64,000 bases of DNA from Mesorhizobium sp. B2-7-1. Lineage in GTDB: Bacteria; Pseudomonadota; Alphaproteobacteria; Rhizobiales; Rhizobiaceae. The notes beneath the pieces are model-generated. The model was given only the letters and a program-made list of their open reading frames with translations. It was not told where the DNA came from and made no database searches. Each line of letters begins with the position of its first letter. The stretch's first letter is position 1. Location: the NCBI RefSeq assembly GCF_006440735.1, contig NZ_VFUA01000010.1:1-64000 (forward strand), given 5' to 3'. Below are positions 32,094 to 40,666 of the stretch, in pieces. A program made the position numbers and the translations under genes.

Positions 32094-32891
32094 TCAGTTC
32101 GACTGCGCAGCGCCGCCATAGATGTCGAAGTCGAAATACTTCTTCGAGATCTCGTCATATTTGCCGTTGGCGCGGATCGCCTTGATGCCGGCGTTGAACT
32201 TTTCCTTGAGCGCGGTGTCTTCCTTGCGGATGCCGGCGCCGACGCCCGGTCCAAGCACTTCGTCGTCCGGAGCCACCATGCCCTTCAGGTCGCAGCACGC
32301 CTTGCCCTGGTCGGTTTTCAGGAATTCGCCGAGCGCGATCGAGTCGGCCTGCACCGCGTCGATGCGGCCGGCGGCCAGATCGTTGTTGGCTTCGTCCTGC
32401 GTCTGGTATTCCTTGATTTCCTGCGCGCCGGTGAAGTGCTTCTTGGCGTAGACCGCATGCACGGTCGAGACCTGGACGCCGATCACCTTGCCCTTGAGAT
32501 CGTCCGGCGTGGCGCCGAACTTCTGGTCCTTCGGTCCGATGATGGCGGTCGGGGTGTTATAGTACTTGTCGGAGAAGTCGATCGTCTTCTCGCGCTCGGC
32601 TGTGATCGACATCGAGGAGACGATGGCGTCGATCTTCTTCGTCGTCAGCGCCGGGATGATGCCGTCCCAGGCGACGGGGGTGATCACGCAATCGAGCTTC
32701 TCCTCGGCGCAGACGGCGTCGACGAAGTCGATCTCCCAGCCCACCCATTTGCCGCTGGCATCGGGCGATGTGAAGGGCGGGTAGGGCTCGGCGGCGACGC
32801 CGATCTTGACCTGCTCGGCCTTGGCCACGCCACCCATCGCCGCGACGCCGAGAAGCAGCGCGGCGGCGAATGTCTTGAGAACAGTCTTCAT
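32094..32891 (-). CDS. Polar amino acid ABC transporter substrate-binding protein
   Basis: This is a 265-residue periplasmic protein (family 3 solute-binding proteins, HisJ/ArgT/OccT type). It has a signal peptide ending VAKA-EQ near residue 25, then VKIGVAAEPYPPFTSPDASGKWVGWEIDF, the classic opening. SSMSITAEREKTIDFSDKYY and the DAVQADSIALGEFL region complete the ligand cleft. It likely binds a basic or other polar amino acid; arginine or a relative is suggested by the dimethylarginine-hydrolase-like and ketoarginine-decarboxylase-like genes nearby. It carries four Cys residues, including a CC pair (ACCDLKG). Confidence 0.94.
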   Translation of the reverse strand: MKTVLKTFAAALLLGVAAMGGVAKAEQVKIGVAAEPYPPFTSPDASGKWVGWEIDFVDAVCAEEKLDCVITPVAWDGIIPALTTKKIDAIVSSMSITAEREKTIDFSDKYYNTPTAIIGPKDQKFGATPDDLKGKVIGVQVSTVHAVYAKKHFTGAQEIKEYQTQDEANNDLAAGRIDAVQADSIALGEFLKTDQGKACCDLKGMVAPDDEVLGPGVGAGIRKEDTALKEKFNAGIKAIRANGKYDEISKKYFDFDIYGGAAQSN

Positions 32892-32948
32892 TTCAGGACT
32901 CCCAGTTTGTTGTTGTTCCCGGTTTTTCGCTCCGCTTGATGCCGGCTC

Positions 32949-33764
32949 CTAGCCGACATTGCGGAGGAATTGCTTGAGCCTTTCGGATTTGGGCGCGCCG
33001 AACAATTGCTCCGGCGAACCTTCTTCCTCGACCAGCCCGTTGTAGAGATAGACGACATGCGTCGCGACCTCGCGGGCGAACTTCATTTCATGCGTCACCA
33101 GCACCATGGTGCGCCCCTCGCGCGCCAGGTCGCCGATCACCTTCAGCACTTCGCCGACCAGTTCCGGATCGAGCGCCGACGTCGGCTCGTCGAACAGCAT
33201 GACGCGCGGATTGATCGCCAGCGCCCGGGCGATCGCGGCGCGCTGCTGCTGACCGCCGGACAGGAAGGCCGGATAGACGTCGCGCTTCTCCGCCAGCCCG
33301 ACGCGGGCGAGCAGCTTCTCGGCCTGGGCGATCGCTTCGTCGCGCTTGACGCCGAGCACGTGCACCGGAACCTCGATGACGTTCTCGATCAGCGTCATGT
33401 GGCTCCACAGGTTGAAATTCTGGAACACCATTCCGAGCCTCGAGCGGATGCGCTCGATCTGCCTGCGGTCGGCCGGAACGGTGTGGCCGTGGCTGTCGGC
33501 CTTGAGCTTGATCTCCTCGCCATTGACCCGGATGATGCCGCTGGTCGGGTTTTCCAGGCAGTTGATGCAGCGCAACAGCGTCGACTTGCCGGAGCCGGAG
33601 CCGCCTATGATGGCGACCACCTCGCCGTCGCGCGCCGACAGCGAAACGCCCTTCAGCACGTGCAGCTGGCCGAATTTCTTATGCAGGTTTTCGACATGGA
33701 TGGCTTCGGCGGCGCCGCTTTGCGCCTTGCCGGATTGGACTGCGGCAGCTTCCGCCGCGCTCAC
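32949..33764 (-). CDS. Polar amino acid ABC transporter ATP-binding protein (HisP type)
   Basis: This is a 271-residue ABC ATPase. Walker A is GGSGSGKST, the Q-loop is VFQNFNLW, the signature is LSGGQQQR, Walker B is VMLFDEPTSALD and the switch is VTHE. The first ~20 residues are an Ala-rich lead after a GTG start, so an internal start is possible. It is first in the ATPase, binding protein, HisQ, HisM operon and divergent from the amidinohydrolase gene; the 200-bp gap is AT-rich near 33910-33960 and should hold both promoters. Confidence 0.95.
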   Translation of the reverse strand: MSAAEAAAVQSGKAQSGAAEAIHVENLHKKFGQLHVLKGVSLSARDGEVVAIIGGSGSGKSTLLRCINCLENPTSGIIRVNGEEIKLKADSHGHTVPADRRQIERIRSRLGMVFQNFNLWSHMTLIENVIEVPVHVLGVKRDEAIAQAEKLLARVGLAEKRDVYPAFLSGGQQQRAAIARALAINPRVMLFDEPTSALDPELVGEVLKVIGDLAREGRTMVLVTHEMKFAREVATHVVYLYNGLVEEEGSPEQLFGAPKSERLKQFLRNVG

Positions 33765-33965
33765 CGGGCGACCTCGAAGGGAGGTCGTCGAACGTCTATC
33801 CGGCTAATCAACATACGCTGTGATGCCCACTCCAGACTTCAGCATGGACCCGACAGCGCGAGCCCGTCAATCCCGCTCATTACGGCACTTGCGGCGTTGT
33901 TGTGCAAGTGTATAAATAGCCTCTCATGAAATTTTTTCGATTTTTTTCAGCATAAAAGGGCATCG

Positions 33966-34838
33966 ATGAGCGCTTTCGGATCACAGTCCATGGCGGCGCC
34001 GCTGCGGCGTGTGCTGATGCGTTCGGCGGCCAATGCCATGCGTGGCGCCGACAGGGCTGCCTGGCACTATGGCCCCGGCTTCAACCCGGCGAAAGCAGCC
34101 GAGCAGCATGCGGTCCTTGCCGAACTGGTGGCGGCCTCCGGCGCCGAAATCGAATGGATCGAGGACACGGCCGACGGTCTCGCGGATTCGGTGTTCACGC
34201 ATGACCCGTCGCTGATGACCGGTCGCGGCGCGCTGATCCTGTCCATGGGCAAGCCCTTGCGCGCCGGCGAGCCCTCGCTGCATGAGGAAACCTATAAGAG
34301 GCTGGGCATTCCGATCCTCGGCCGTGTCGAAGCCCCCGGCCAGGTCGAAGGCGGCGATTGCGTGTGGCTGGATGCCCGCACGCTGGCGATCGGGCGCGGT
34401 CTGCGCTCCAACCAGGAAGGCATCCAGCAGCTTTCAAACCTACTGACGCCGCTAGGCATTTCCGTCTACGGCTTCGACCTGCCGCTGTGGCAGGGCGAAG
34501 AAGCATGCCTGCATCTGATGTCGGTGATCAGCCCGCTGGCAGACGACCTCGCGCTGGTCTATTCGCCGCTTCTGCCGGCCCCGTTCTATCAGATGCTGAA
34601 GGCGCGCGGCATCCGGCTGGTCGAAGGCGACCCGCAAGAGTTCGCCGCTTCCAACGGCCTCAGCCTTAACGTGCTTCCGACCAGCCCGCTCAAGGTCATT
34701 GCCGTGGCGGGCTTTCCCAAGACCAAGGCCGCGATGGAAGCCGCCGGTTGCACGGTCGAGATTTTCGAGGCGGATGCGCTCTGCATCGCTTGTGAGGGCG
34801 GGCCGACATGCCTGACGCGGCCGATCCTGCGCCAATGA
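33966..34838 (+). CDS. Dimethylarginine dimethylaminohydrolase-like / amidinotransferase-family enzyme
   Basis: This is a 290-residue guanidine-modifying enzyme fold (DDAH/arginine deiminase superfamily). The opening PLRRVLMRSAANAMRGADRAAW, the VEGGDCVWLD segment, the His in EEACLHLMSVISPL (~183) and the C-terminal nucleophile Cys in GPTCLTRPIL (~281) match DDAH-type active sites. DDAH hydrolyses methylated arginines to citrulline plus methylamines. Substrates could instead be other guanidino acids. It overlaps the TetR gene by 4 bases (ATGA). The divergent transporter would supply the substrate. Confidence 0.85.
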   Translation: MSAFGSQSMAAPLRRVLMRSAANAMRGADRAAWHYGPGFNPAKAAEQHAVLAELVAASGAEIEWIEDTADGLADSVFTHDPSLMTGRGALILSMGKPLRAGEPSLHEETYKRLGIPILGRVEAPGQVEGGDCVWLDARTLAIGRGLRSNQEGIQQLSNLLTPLGISVYGFDLPLWQGEEACLHLMSVISPLADDLALVYSPLLPAPFYQMLKARGIRLVEGDPQEFAASNGLSLNVLPTSPLKVIAVAGFPKTKAAMEAAGCTVEIFEADALCIACEGGPTCLTRPILRQ

Positions 34839-35479
34839 ATGCGCGCCGCAAGTTCCGCCGTGAGGGCGAGGAGCGGCGGCGGCAGGATCTGGTCGATGCG
34901 ACCCTGGACAGCGTGGCCGAGCATGGCCTCGAGGGCGCCACTGTCCGCACCATCGCCTTGCGAGCCGGCGTCACCGCCGGGCTGATCCGCCACTATTTCC
35001 CCGGCAAGGAAGATTTGCTGCAGGAAGCCTATGCGGCGTTGATGGGCCGCATGACCGAGCAGGCGAAAGCGGCCTTGGTCATGGAAGACGCCTCGCCGCG
35101 CCAACGGCTTGCGGCTTTCGTCACGGCCAACCTCAACGCGCCGATCATCGACCAGCGGGTGTTTTCGCTCTGGGCGACCTTCATAGGCCGCGCCGGCGCG
35201 GATCCGTCGCTCGCTCGCGCCCATCGCGAAGGCTATCTCGGCTTCCGCAACGAGGTGGAAGCGGTCGTGGCCGAAGTGCTCGCCGCCGAACGGCGCAAGC
35301 CGGACGCAGCCGAGCTGCGCCGCCATGCCATCGCGATCAACGCGATCATCGACGGGCTCTGGATCGAAGGCTGCCTGGCCGGCGAGATGTTCTCGCCCGG
35401 CGAACTGGCGGCAATTGGCATCAAGACTGTCGAGGCCGAACTCGGCCTCGTGCCGCCAGAGCAATTCCAGGAAAAGTGA
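34835..35479 (+). CDS. TetR family transcriptional regulator (BetI-like), C-terminus supplied by a repeat
   Basis: This is a 214-residue protein. The helix-turn-helix is in the first ~60 residues (DLVDATLDSVAEHGLEGATV, then RAGVTAGLIRHYFPGKEDLL), followed by a BetI-like ligand domain (LRRHAIAINAIIDGLWIEGCL). The start at 34835 overlaps the upstream stop (ATGA); a start at 34808 is also open. The last codons, EQFQEK and the stop, come from the dispersed palindrome at 35461. It probably controls the transporter and the catabolic genes around it. Confidence 0.9.
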   Translation: MNARRKFRREGEERRRQDLVDATLDSVAEHGLEGATVRTIALRAGVTAGLIRHYFPGKEDLLQEAYAALMGRMTEQAKAALVMEDASPRQRLAAFVTANLNAPIIDQRVFSLWATFIGRAGADPSLARAHREGYLGFRNEVEAVVAEVLAAERRKPDAAELRRHAIAINAIIDGLWIEGCLAGEMFSPGELAAIGIKTVEAELGLVPPEQFQEK

Positions 35480-35535
35480 GAAGCGGTTAGGTTCGGCCAC
35501 TTCGCCGTAACTTTCCGTCCGGAATTGCGTAGGAA
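35461..35535. repeat. Dispersed palindromic repeat, copy C, with an internal insertion
   Basis: Outer arms GCAATTCC (35461-35468) and GGAATTGC (35521-35528) match copies A and B, but about 24 extra bases (35489-35512) interrupt the centre after AAGCGGTT. The left half is translated as the C-terminus of the TetR protein. Confidence 0.88.
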
Positions 35536-35560
35536 ACAAAGCTCCAAGGGGAAAAAACCA

Positions 35561-37141
35561 ATGACCACCATCGGCGAAGCGCTGATCACCCTGCTCGAAG
35601 CGCATGGCGTCGACACAGTCTTCGGCATTCCGGGCGTGCATACGGTCGAGCTCTATCGCGGCCTGGCGCGCTCGAAGATCCGCCATGTCACGCCGCGCCA
35701 CGAACAGGGCGCCGGCTTCATGGCCGACGGCTATGCGCGCGCCGGCGGGCGGCCGGGCGTCGCCTTCGTCATCACCGGGCCGGGGCTGACCAACACCATC
35801 ACCGCCATGGGCCAGGCGCGCGCCGATTCGGTGCCGATGCTGGTCATCTCCGGCGTCAACGCCACCGATACGCTGGGAAAAGGGTTGGGCTTCCTGCATG
35901 AGCTGCCCGACCAGCGCGGCATGATGGAAAAGGTGGCGCTGTTTTCCGAGCGCGTCACCGAGGCCCATCAATTGCCGGGCGTGCTCGCCCGCGCCTTCGC
36001 GCTGTTCTCGTCGGCGCGCCCGGGACCGGTCCATATCGAGATCCCCACCGACGTCATGGTCAAGCCCGCCGACGGCATCGCGGCGGCGCTGAGCAACGCC
36101 GTGCCGCCCGCTCCGGTCCCGGCGGAGATTGCCGAAGCGGCAAAGCTCATCAAGGCCGCGCGGCGGCCGCTGATCCTCGCCGGTGGCGGGGCAAGGAAGG
36201 CCGACGCGGCGCTGCGGCGCTTGGCAGAGACACTTGGCGCGCCGGTCGTCGAGACCGCCAATGCGCGCGGCCTCATGCATCGCCATCCGCTATGCGTGCC
36301 GGCGAGTCCCAGCCTCAAGGCCGTGCGTGCGTTGATGGCGGACGCCGATCTGGTGATTGCCGCCGGCACCGAATTCGGCCCAACCGACTATGACGGCTAT
36401 GGCGACGGCGGCTTCGTGCTGCCGAAGAACCTGATCCGCATCGATATCGGCGCCGACCAGATCGCGCGCCGGCCGGTGACGGTCGGTATCCAGGCGGATT
36501 GCGCCGACGGGATCGAGGCTTTGCTTGCGGCGATCGGGCCTGGCCATGCTGCGGCAAGCGATGGCGAAGCTCGCGCAGCCGCCGCGCGAGACGCTGCGCT
36601 GGCCGAGCTGAAGCCCGAGTACCTGGCGCAGGTGCGCGCAGTGGAGGCGATCCGCGACGCGCTGCCCGGCGCCGTCATCGTCGGCGATTCGACCCAGCCG
36701 ATCTACGCCGCCAACCTCTATTACGACCACGACCGTCCCGGCGGCTGGTTCAACGCCGCGACCGGCTTCGGCGCGCTGGGCTACGGGCCGCCGGCGGCGA
36801 TCGGCGCGGCGCTGGCAGTGCCGGACGCGCCGGTGGTGTGCCTCACCGGCGATGGCGGTTTCCAGTTCACCTTGCCGGAGATCGGCGCCGCGCTCGATGC
36901 CGAAGCGCCGGTGATCTTCGTCGTCTGGAACAATCGCGGTTATCGCGAGATCGAGACTTCGATGCTCGATGTCGGCGTCGAGCCGGTCGGCGTGTCGCCG
37001 GCACCGCCCGATTTCTGCAAGCTCGCCGAGGCCTATGGCATCGAGGCCGAGCGGCTGGCCGGGGCCGGCGGCCTCACCGAGGCGCTGAAGCGTGCCCGCG
37101 CAGCCGGCAAACCGCGCGTCGTAGAAATCACCGTGGACTGA
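35561..37141 (+). CDS. Thiamine-diphosphate decarboxylase, 5-guanidino-2-oxopentanoate (ketoarginine) decarboxylase-like
   Basis: This is a 526-residue ThDP enzyme of the acetolactate synthase/benzoylformate decarboxylase family. The catalytic Glu is in ITPRHEQGAGF-like VTPRHEQGAGFMADGYARAGG. The ThDP/Mg motif is GDGGFQFTLPEIGAALDAEAPVIFVVWNN. From memory the N-terminus (MTTIGEALITLLEAHGVDTVFGIPGVHTVELYRGL) is closest to AruI-type enzymes that decarboxylate 2-ketoarginine to guanidinobutyraldehyde in the arginine transaminase pathway. AAGGGG lies before the start at 35561. The neighbours (ABC importer, DDAH-like enzyme) support a guanidino-acid role. It could still be another ThDP decarboxylase. 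Confidence 0.85.
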   Translation: MTTIGEALITLLEAHGVDTVFGIPGVHTVELYRGLARSKIRHVTPRHEQGAGFMADGYARAGGRPGVAFVITGPGLTNTITAMGQARADSVPMLVISGVNATDTLGKGLGFLHELPDQRGMMEKVALFSERVTEAHQLPGVLARAFALFSSARPGPVHIEIPTDVMVKPADGIAAALSNAVPPAPVPAEIAEAAKLIKAARRPLILAGGGARKADAALRRLAETLGAPVVETANARGLMHRHPLCVPASPSLKAVRALMADADLVIAAGTEFGPTDYDGYGDGGFVLPKNLIRIDIGADQIARRPVTVGIQADCADGIEALLAAIGPGHAAASDGEARAAAARDAALAELKPEYLAQVRAVEAIRDALPGAVIVGDSTQPIYAANLYYDHDRPGGWFNAATGFGALGYGPPAAIGAALAVPDAPVVCLTGDGGFQFTLPEIGAALDAEAPVIFVVWNNRGYREIETSMLDVGVEPVGVSPAPPDFCKLAEAYGIEAERLAGAGGLTEALKRARAAGKPRVVEITVD

Positions 37142-37437
37142 AGACCTTGGCGGGACTGGTGCTGTGGTCGGCCCCGTCGGGCCGCACTGTATCACGGCCT
37201 TCGCCAACGATCTGAAGGAAAGCCGCGAACACGACACGGGTCCCCGCATCGCCGGCTACGGCATCGAGGACCAGTCGCTCGGTCAGGATCTTATCCGGCG
37301 CGGCCTGCAATACCAGCGCACCCGTGCGAGTACCACCGTAGCCCTGGCAGATATTGCCCGTCCCTATTACGATAGGAGTTGGAATAGGAGCTTTAGGTGT
37401 TCTGAGTGGGACGAGATTCGCGAGGGGCAACGCTGAA
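37142..37437. other. Gap without a recognisable gene; composition shift
   Basis: After the decarboxylase stop, no frame gives a recognisable protein. From about 37370 the sequence turns clearly AT-richer and leads into the orphan gene at 37438. The frame of that gene is open from 37342 on, so a longer product starting at TTG 37354 is possible. Confidence 0.4.
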
Positions 37438-37737
37438 ATGAAAAATGTTCAGGTGATCGATGGTGCCGACAATGCTGCATACAATGTTTATGAGATTTCA
37501 GATGATAAGTTCGAATTGATATTTCCTGATGGTCAAGATATCGAGTTTATTGAAGACTTAGTTAGACGCATTGGTCGCAAGAAATCAGGAGAAGTTATAA
37601 GTGCACTGAATAAAGGTCTAAAAAAGAAAAGTGAGATTAGTGGGATACACGGAACACTGTTCTATGAACTAAGGCGCCAGAAGAAGCGTTATTATCCGAA
37701 CAAAAGGTTTTCTGATGACCCTTCAACGGCATATTGA
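37438..37737 (+). CDS. Orphan hypothetical protein with foreign-looking codon use
   Basis: This is a 99-residue frame starting at ATG 37438 behind GAGGGG. The product is charged and Lys-rich (KNVQVIDGADNAAYNVYEISDD, RRIGRKKSGEV, KGLKKKSE, RRQKKRYYPNKR) with no membrane segment. Codons such as AAA, GAT, TTA and AGA dominate, unlike the GC-ending codons of all neighbours, suggesting recent transfer. I do not recognise the family. It is isolated between the ThDP decarboxylase and SDR genes. Confidence 0.6.
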   Translation: MKNVQVIDGADNAAYNVYEISDDKFELIFPDGQDIEFIEDLVRRIGRKKSGEVISALNKGLKKKSEISGIHGTLFYELRRQKKRYYPNKRFSDDPSTAY

Positions 37738-37981
37738 TGGCCATTGCCAATAGGTCGCCCCTGCCTCGGATTCCCCAGAATATGGTCGAATAATACCGCT
37801 TGTCCCATCAGTCGGGTCGTAGCCGCGTGACGTCGCGCGGCTGCGACACGACGCATGCAAAGACGCTGCGCCAGCCATGTCGATATTTCAATTGAGTGAC
37901 AGTGCGAAAGGCGCGACGTTCGAGCCTGGGGCGGCATAACCCAAGATATAATCATAAGAAAATGACAGGAGCGGTCTAAGT

Positions 37982-38689
37982 ATGACGGAAACGCTGAATG
38001 GCAGGCATGTCGTGGTGACGGGCGGCACTGGGGCGCTCGGCGGCGCGGTTGTCGGCAGATTGCTGGAGCAAGGCGCGATCTGCCACGTGCCCAATGCCCA
38101 CGCGGCGGCCCCGCCGCATTTTCCTTACGCAGCCCACGCCAGCGTGCATCTGGCGCATAATGTCGACCTGTCGGATTCGACCAAGGTCGAAGCCTTCTAC
38201 CATCAGGTCCCGGAGCTCTGGGCCTCGATCCACCTTGCCGGCGGCTTCACCATGGCGCCGGTCGAAAAGATCGAGTCCGCCTCCTTCGCCGAGATGATGG
38301 ACACCAACGCCCGCACCGCCTTCCTGTGCAGCCGCGCCGCGGTGCGCTCGATGCTGGCCTCCAACACGGCCGGCCGCATCGTCAATGTCACGGCGCGCGC
38401 CGGCCTCGATCCGAGGCGCGGTTCCGGCATGGTCGCCTATGCCGCAAGCAAGGCGGCGGTCGCAGCGATGACGGTGGCCATGGCCGAGGAGTTGAAGCAC
38501 AAGGGCATCCTCGTCAACGCGGTGGCGCCCTCGACGCTCGACACGCCCGCCAACCGCGCCGACATGCCCGACGCCGATTTCACCAAATGGGTCAGTCTCG
38601 AGGCTGCCGCCGAGGCCATTGCCTATCTCGCTTCGCCCGCCAACCAGGCGATGAGCGGCACGCTGGTCCCGCTCTACGGCCGCGCCTGA
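37982..38689 (+). CDS. Short-chain dehydrogenase/reductase
   Basis: This is a 235-residue SDR. The NAD(P) loop is VVVTGGTGALGGAVV, the helix alpha-4 region is HLAGGFTMAPVE with the NxG motif altered to HLAGG, and the catalytic YxxxK is YAASKAAV, preceded by RIVNVTARAGLDP. The Ser usually found about 13 residues before the Tyr appears as the Thr/Arg-containing VTARAG, so activity may be unusual. The substrate is unknown. It ends in a bidirectional terminator shared with rpsA. Confidence 0.9.
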   Translation: MTETLNGRHVVVTGGTGALGGAVVGRLLEQGAICHVPNAHAAAPPHFPYAAHASVHLAHNVDLSDSTKVEAFYHQVPELWASIHLAGGFTMAPVEKIESASFAEMMDTNARTAFLCSRAAVRSMLASNTAGRIVNVTARAGLDPRRGSGMVAYAASKAAVAAMTVAMAEELKHKGILVNAVAPSTLDTPANRADMPDADFTKWVSLEAAAEAIAYLASPANQAMSGTLVPLYGRA

Positions 38690-38711
38690 CCGCACGAATA
38701 TCCGACAAAAG

Positions 38712-38748
38712 AAAAACCCCGCCGGATCGCTCCGGCGGGTTTTTTTTC
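38712..38748. terminator. Bidirectional rho-independent terminator between SDR and rpsA
   Basis: A CCCGCCGGA/TCCGGCGGG stem (38718-38726 with 38731-38739) with a TCGC loop is flanked by an A-run on the left and eight Ts on the right, so it works for the convergent SDR (plus) and rpsA (minus) genes. Confidence 0.92.
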
Positions 38749-38763
38749 GGTAGGCGGAGGGAC

Positions 38764-40461
38764 TTAGCTGCCCTGCTTCTTCAGCGCCGCGCCCAGGATG
38801 TCGCCCAGCGAGGCGCCGGAGTCGGTCGAGCCGTACTGGGCGACCGCTTCCTTCTCCTCGGCGATTTCCAGTGCCTTGATCGAGACCTGCAGCTTGCGGG
38901 TCTTCTTGTCGAAGGCGATGACGCGGGCATCGACCTTCTGGCCGACGGTGAAGCGCTCGGGGCGCTGCTCGTCGCGGTCGCGCGAAAGGTCGGAACGCTT
39001 GATGAAGGTCTCGATGCCGCTGTCGACCAGCCGCACGTCCAGACCGCCATCCTTCACGCCGATGACCTCGCAGGTGACGACGGCGTTCTTGCGCAGCTCG
39101 CCGCTGGTGGCCGCTTCGCCGACCGTGTCACGGGCCAGCTGCTTGATGCCGAGCGAGATGCGCTCCTTCTCGATGTCGACGTCGAGCACCTGCGCCTTGA
39201 CCATGTCGCCGCGATTGTACTCTTCGATGACCTGCTCGCCCGGACGGGTCCAGTCGAGGTCGGAGAGATGCACCATGCCGTCCACGTCGCCTTCCAGACC
39301 GATGAACAGGCCGAACTCGGTCTTGTTCTTGACCTCGCCCTCGACCTGGCTGCCGACCGGATGGCTCGAGGCGAAAGCCTGCCACGGGTTTTCCAGCGTC
39401 TGCTTGAGGCCGAGCGAGATGCGGCGCTTGGCCGGATCGACCTCGAGCACCACCACGTCGACTTCCTGCGTCGTCGACAGGATCTTGCCGGGGTGCACGT
39501 TCTTCTTGGTCCACGACATTTCCGAAACGTGGATGAGGCCCTCGATGCCCGGCTCCAGCTCGACGAACGCGCCGTAGTCGGTGATGTTGGTGACGGTGCC
39601 CTTGATCTTCTTGCCGATCGGGAACTTGGTGCCGATATCCGACCACGGATCCGACTCGAGCTGCTTCATGCCGAGCGAGATGCGGTGGGTTTCCTGGTTG
39701 ATGCGGATGATCTGCACCTTGACCGTCTGGCCGATGTTGAGGATTTCGGTCGGATGGTTGACGCGGCGCCATGCCATGTCGGTGACATGCAGCAGGCCGT
39801 CGATGCCGCCGAGGTCGACGAACGCACCGTAGTCGGTGATGTTCTTGACCACGCCTTCGACCACCTGGCCTTCCTCGAGGTTCTGCACGATTTCCGAACG
39901 CTGTTCGGCGCGGCTCTCCTCGAGCACGGTGCGGCGCGACACCACGATGTTGCCGCGACGGCGATCCATCTTGAGGATCTCGAAGGGCTGCGGGTTGTGC
40001 ATCAGCGGGGTGACGTCGCGGATCGGGCGGATATCGACCTGGCTGCGCGGCAGGAACGCCACGGCGCCGTCGAGGTCGACGGTGAAGCCGCCCTTGACCT
40101 GGTTGAAGATGACGCCTTCGACGCGCTCGCCCTTGGTGAACTTCTCTTCGAGACGGACCCAGCTCTCTTCGCGGCGAGCCTTTTCGCGCGACAGCATGGC
40201 TTCGCCAAGCGCGTTTTCGATGCGCTCGACATAGACTTCGACGGTGTCGCCGACCTTGAGAACGGATTCCTTGCCCTTGGCGCCGAATTCCTTCAGCGGC
40301 ACGCGGCCCTCGACCTTGAGGCCGACGTCGATGATGGCCATGTCCTTTTCGATCGCGGTGATCGTGCCCCGGACAACCTGGCCCTCGCCGGAATGGCCGG
40401 CGGTGAATGATTCTTCGAGCATGCTCGCGAAATCGTCGCGAGACGGATTAGCTACTGACAT
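38764..40461 (-). CDS. rpsA: 30S ribosomal protein S1
   Basis: This is a 565-residue protein with six S1 RNA-binding repeats; typical copies read KNITDYGAFVDLGGIDGLLHVTDMAW and TNITDYGAFVELEPGIEGLIHVSEMSW. S1 helps mRNAs dock on the small ribosomal subunit. The start at 40461 gives MSVANPSRDDFASMLEESF and has GGAGAAA upstream on the minus strand. It follows cmk, with 205 bases between, as is usual in alphaproteobacteria. Confidence 0.98.
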   Translation of the reverse strand: MSVANPSRDDFASMLEESFTAGHSGEGQVVRGTITAIEKDMAIIDVGLKVEGRVPLKEFGAKGKESVLKVGDTVEVYVERIENALGEAMLSREKARREESWVRLEEKFTKGERVEGVIFNQVKGGFTVDLDGAVAFLPRSQVDIRPIRDVTPLMHNPQPFEILKMDRRRGNIVVSRRTVLEESRAEQRSEIVQNLEEGQVVEGVVKNITDYGAFVDLGGIDGLLHVTDMAWRRVNHPTEILNIGQTVKVQIIRINQETHRISLGMKQLESDPWSDIGTKFPIGKKIKGTVTNITDYGAFVELEPGIEGLIHVSEMSWTKKNVHPGKILSTTQEVDVVVLEVDPAKRRISLGLKQTLENPWQAFASSHPVGSQVEGEVKNKTEFGLFIGLEGDVDGMVHLSDLDWTRPGEQVIEEYNRGDMVKAQVLDVDIEKERISLGIKQLARDTVGEAATSGELRKNAVVTCEVIGVKDGGLDVRLVDSGIETFIKRSDLSRDRDEQRPERFTVGQKVDARVIAFDKKTRKLQVSIKALEIAEEKEAVAQYGSTDSGASLGDILGAALKKQGS

Positions 40462-40666
40462 TGTTTCTCCTGGAATACCCCGCATCTCGAGCGGGGCGGG
40501 CGCCGTGGGTTAGCGTTGCGTTGAGCCTGCCGGCGTTCCGGGCTGAAAGCCCTTGGCCGCTTTTTCAGGCGGCAAGTCCGGCGCATGAGAATGCTGGCAG
40601 GCTGGTTCGTGCCCGATATGGGTATTTTCTCTGCCTCCGGCAACGGAAGCCCAAGGAAAACCCGAA
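40462..40666. other. cmk-rpsA intergenic region
   Basis: These 205 bases hold no gene. They include short imperfect hairpins (for example GCCGC...GCGGC around 40556-40573) and the rpsA ribosome binding site (40463-40470). It is probably the rpsA promoter and leader; I cannot place the promoter elements with confidence. Confidence 0.4.

Noticed and set aside
38326..40410. Nearly 700-codon frame opposite rpsA
   Set aside because: Repeated LDVD-like sequence is only the mirror of the S1 repeats.
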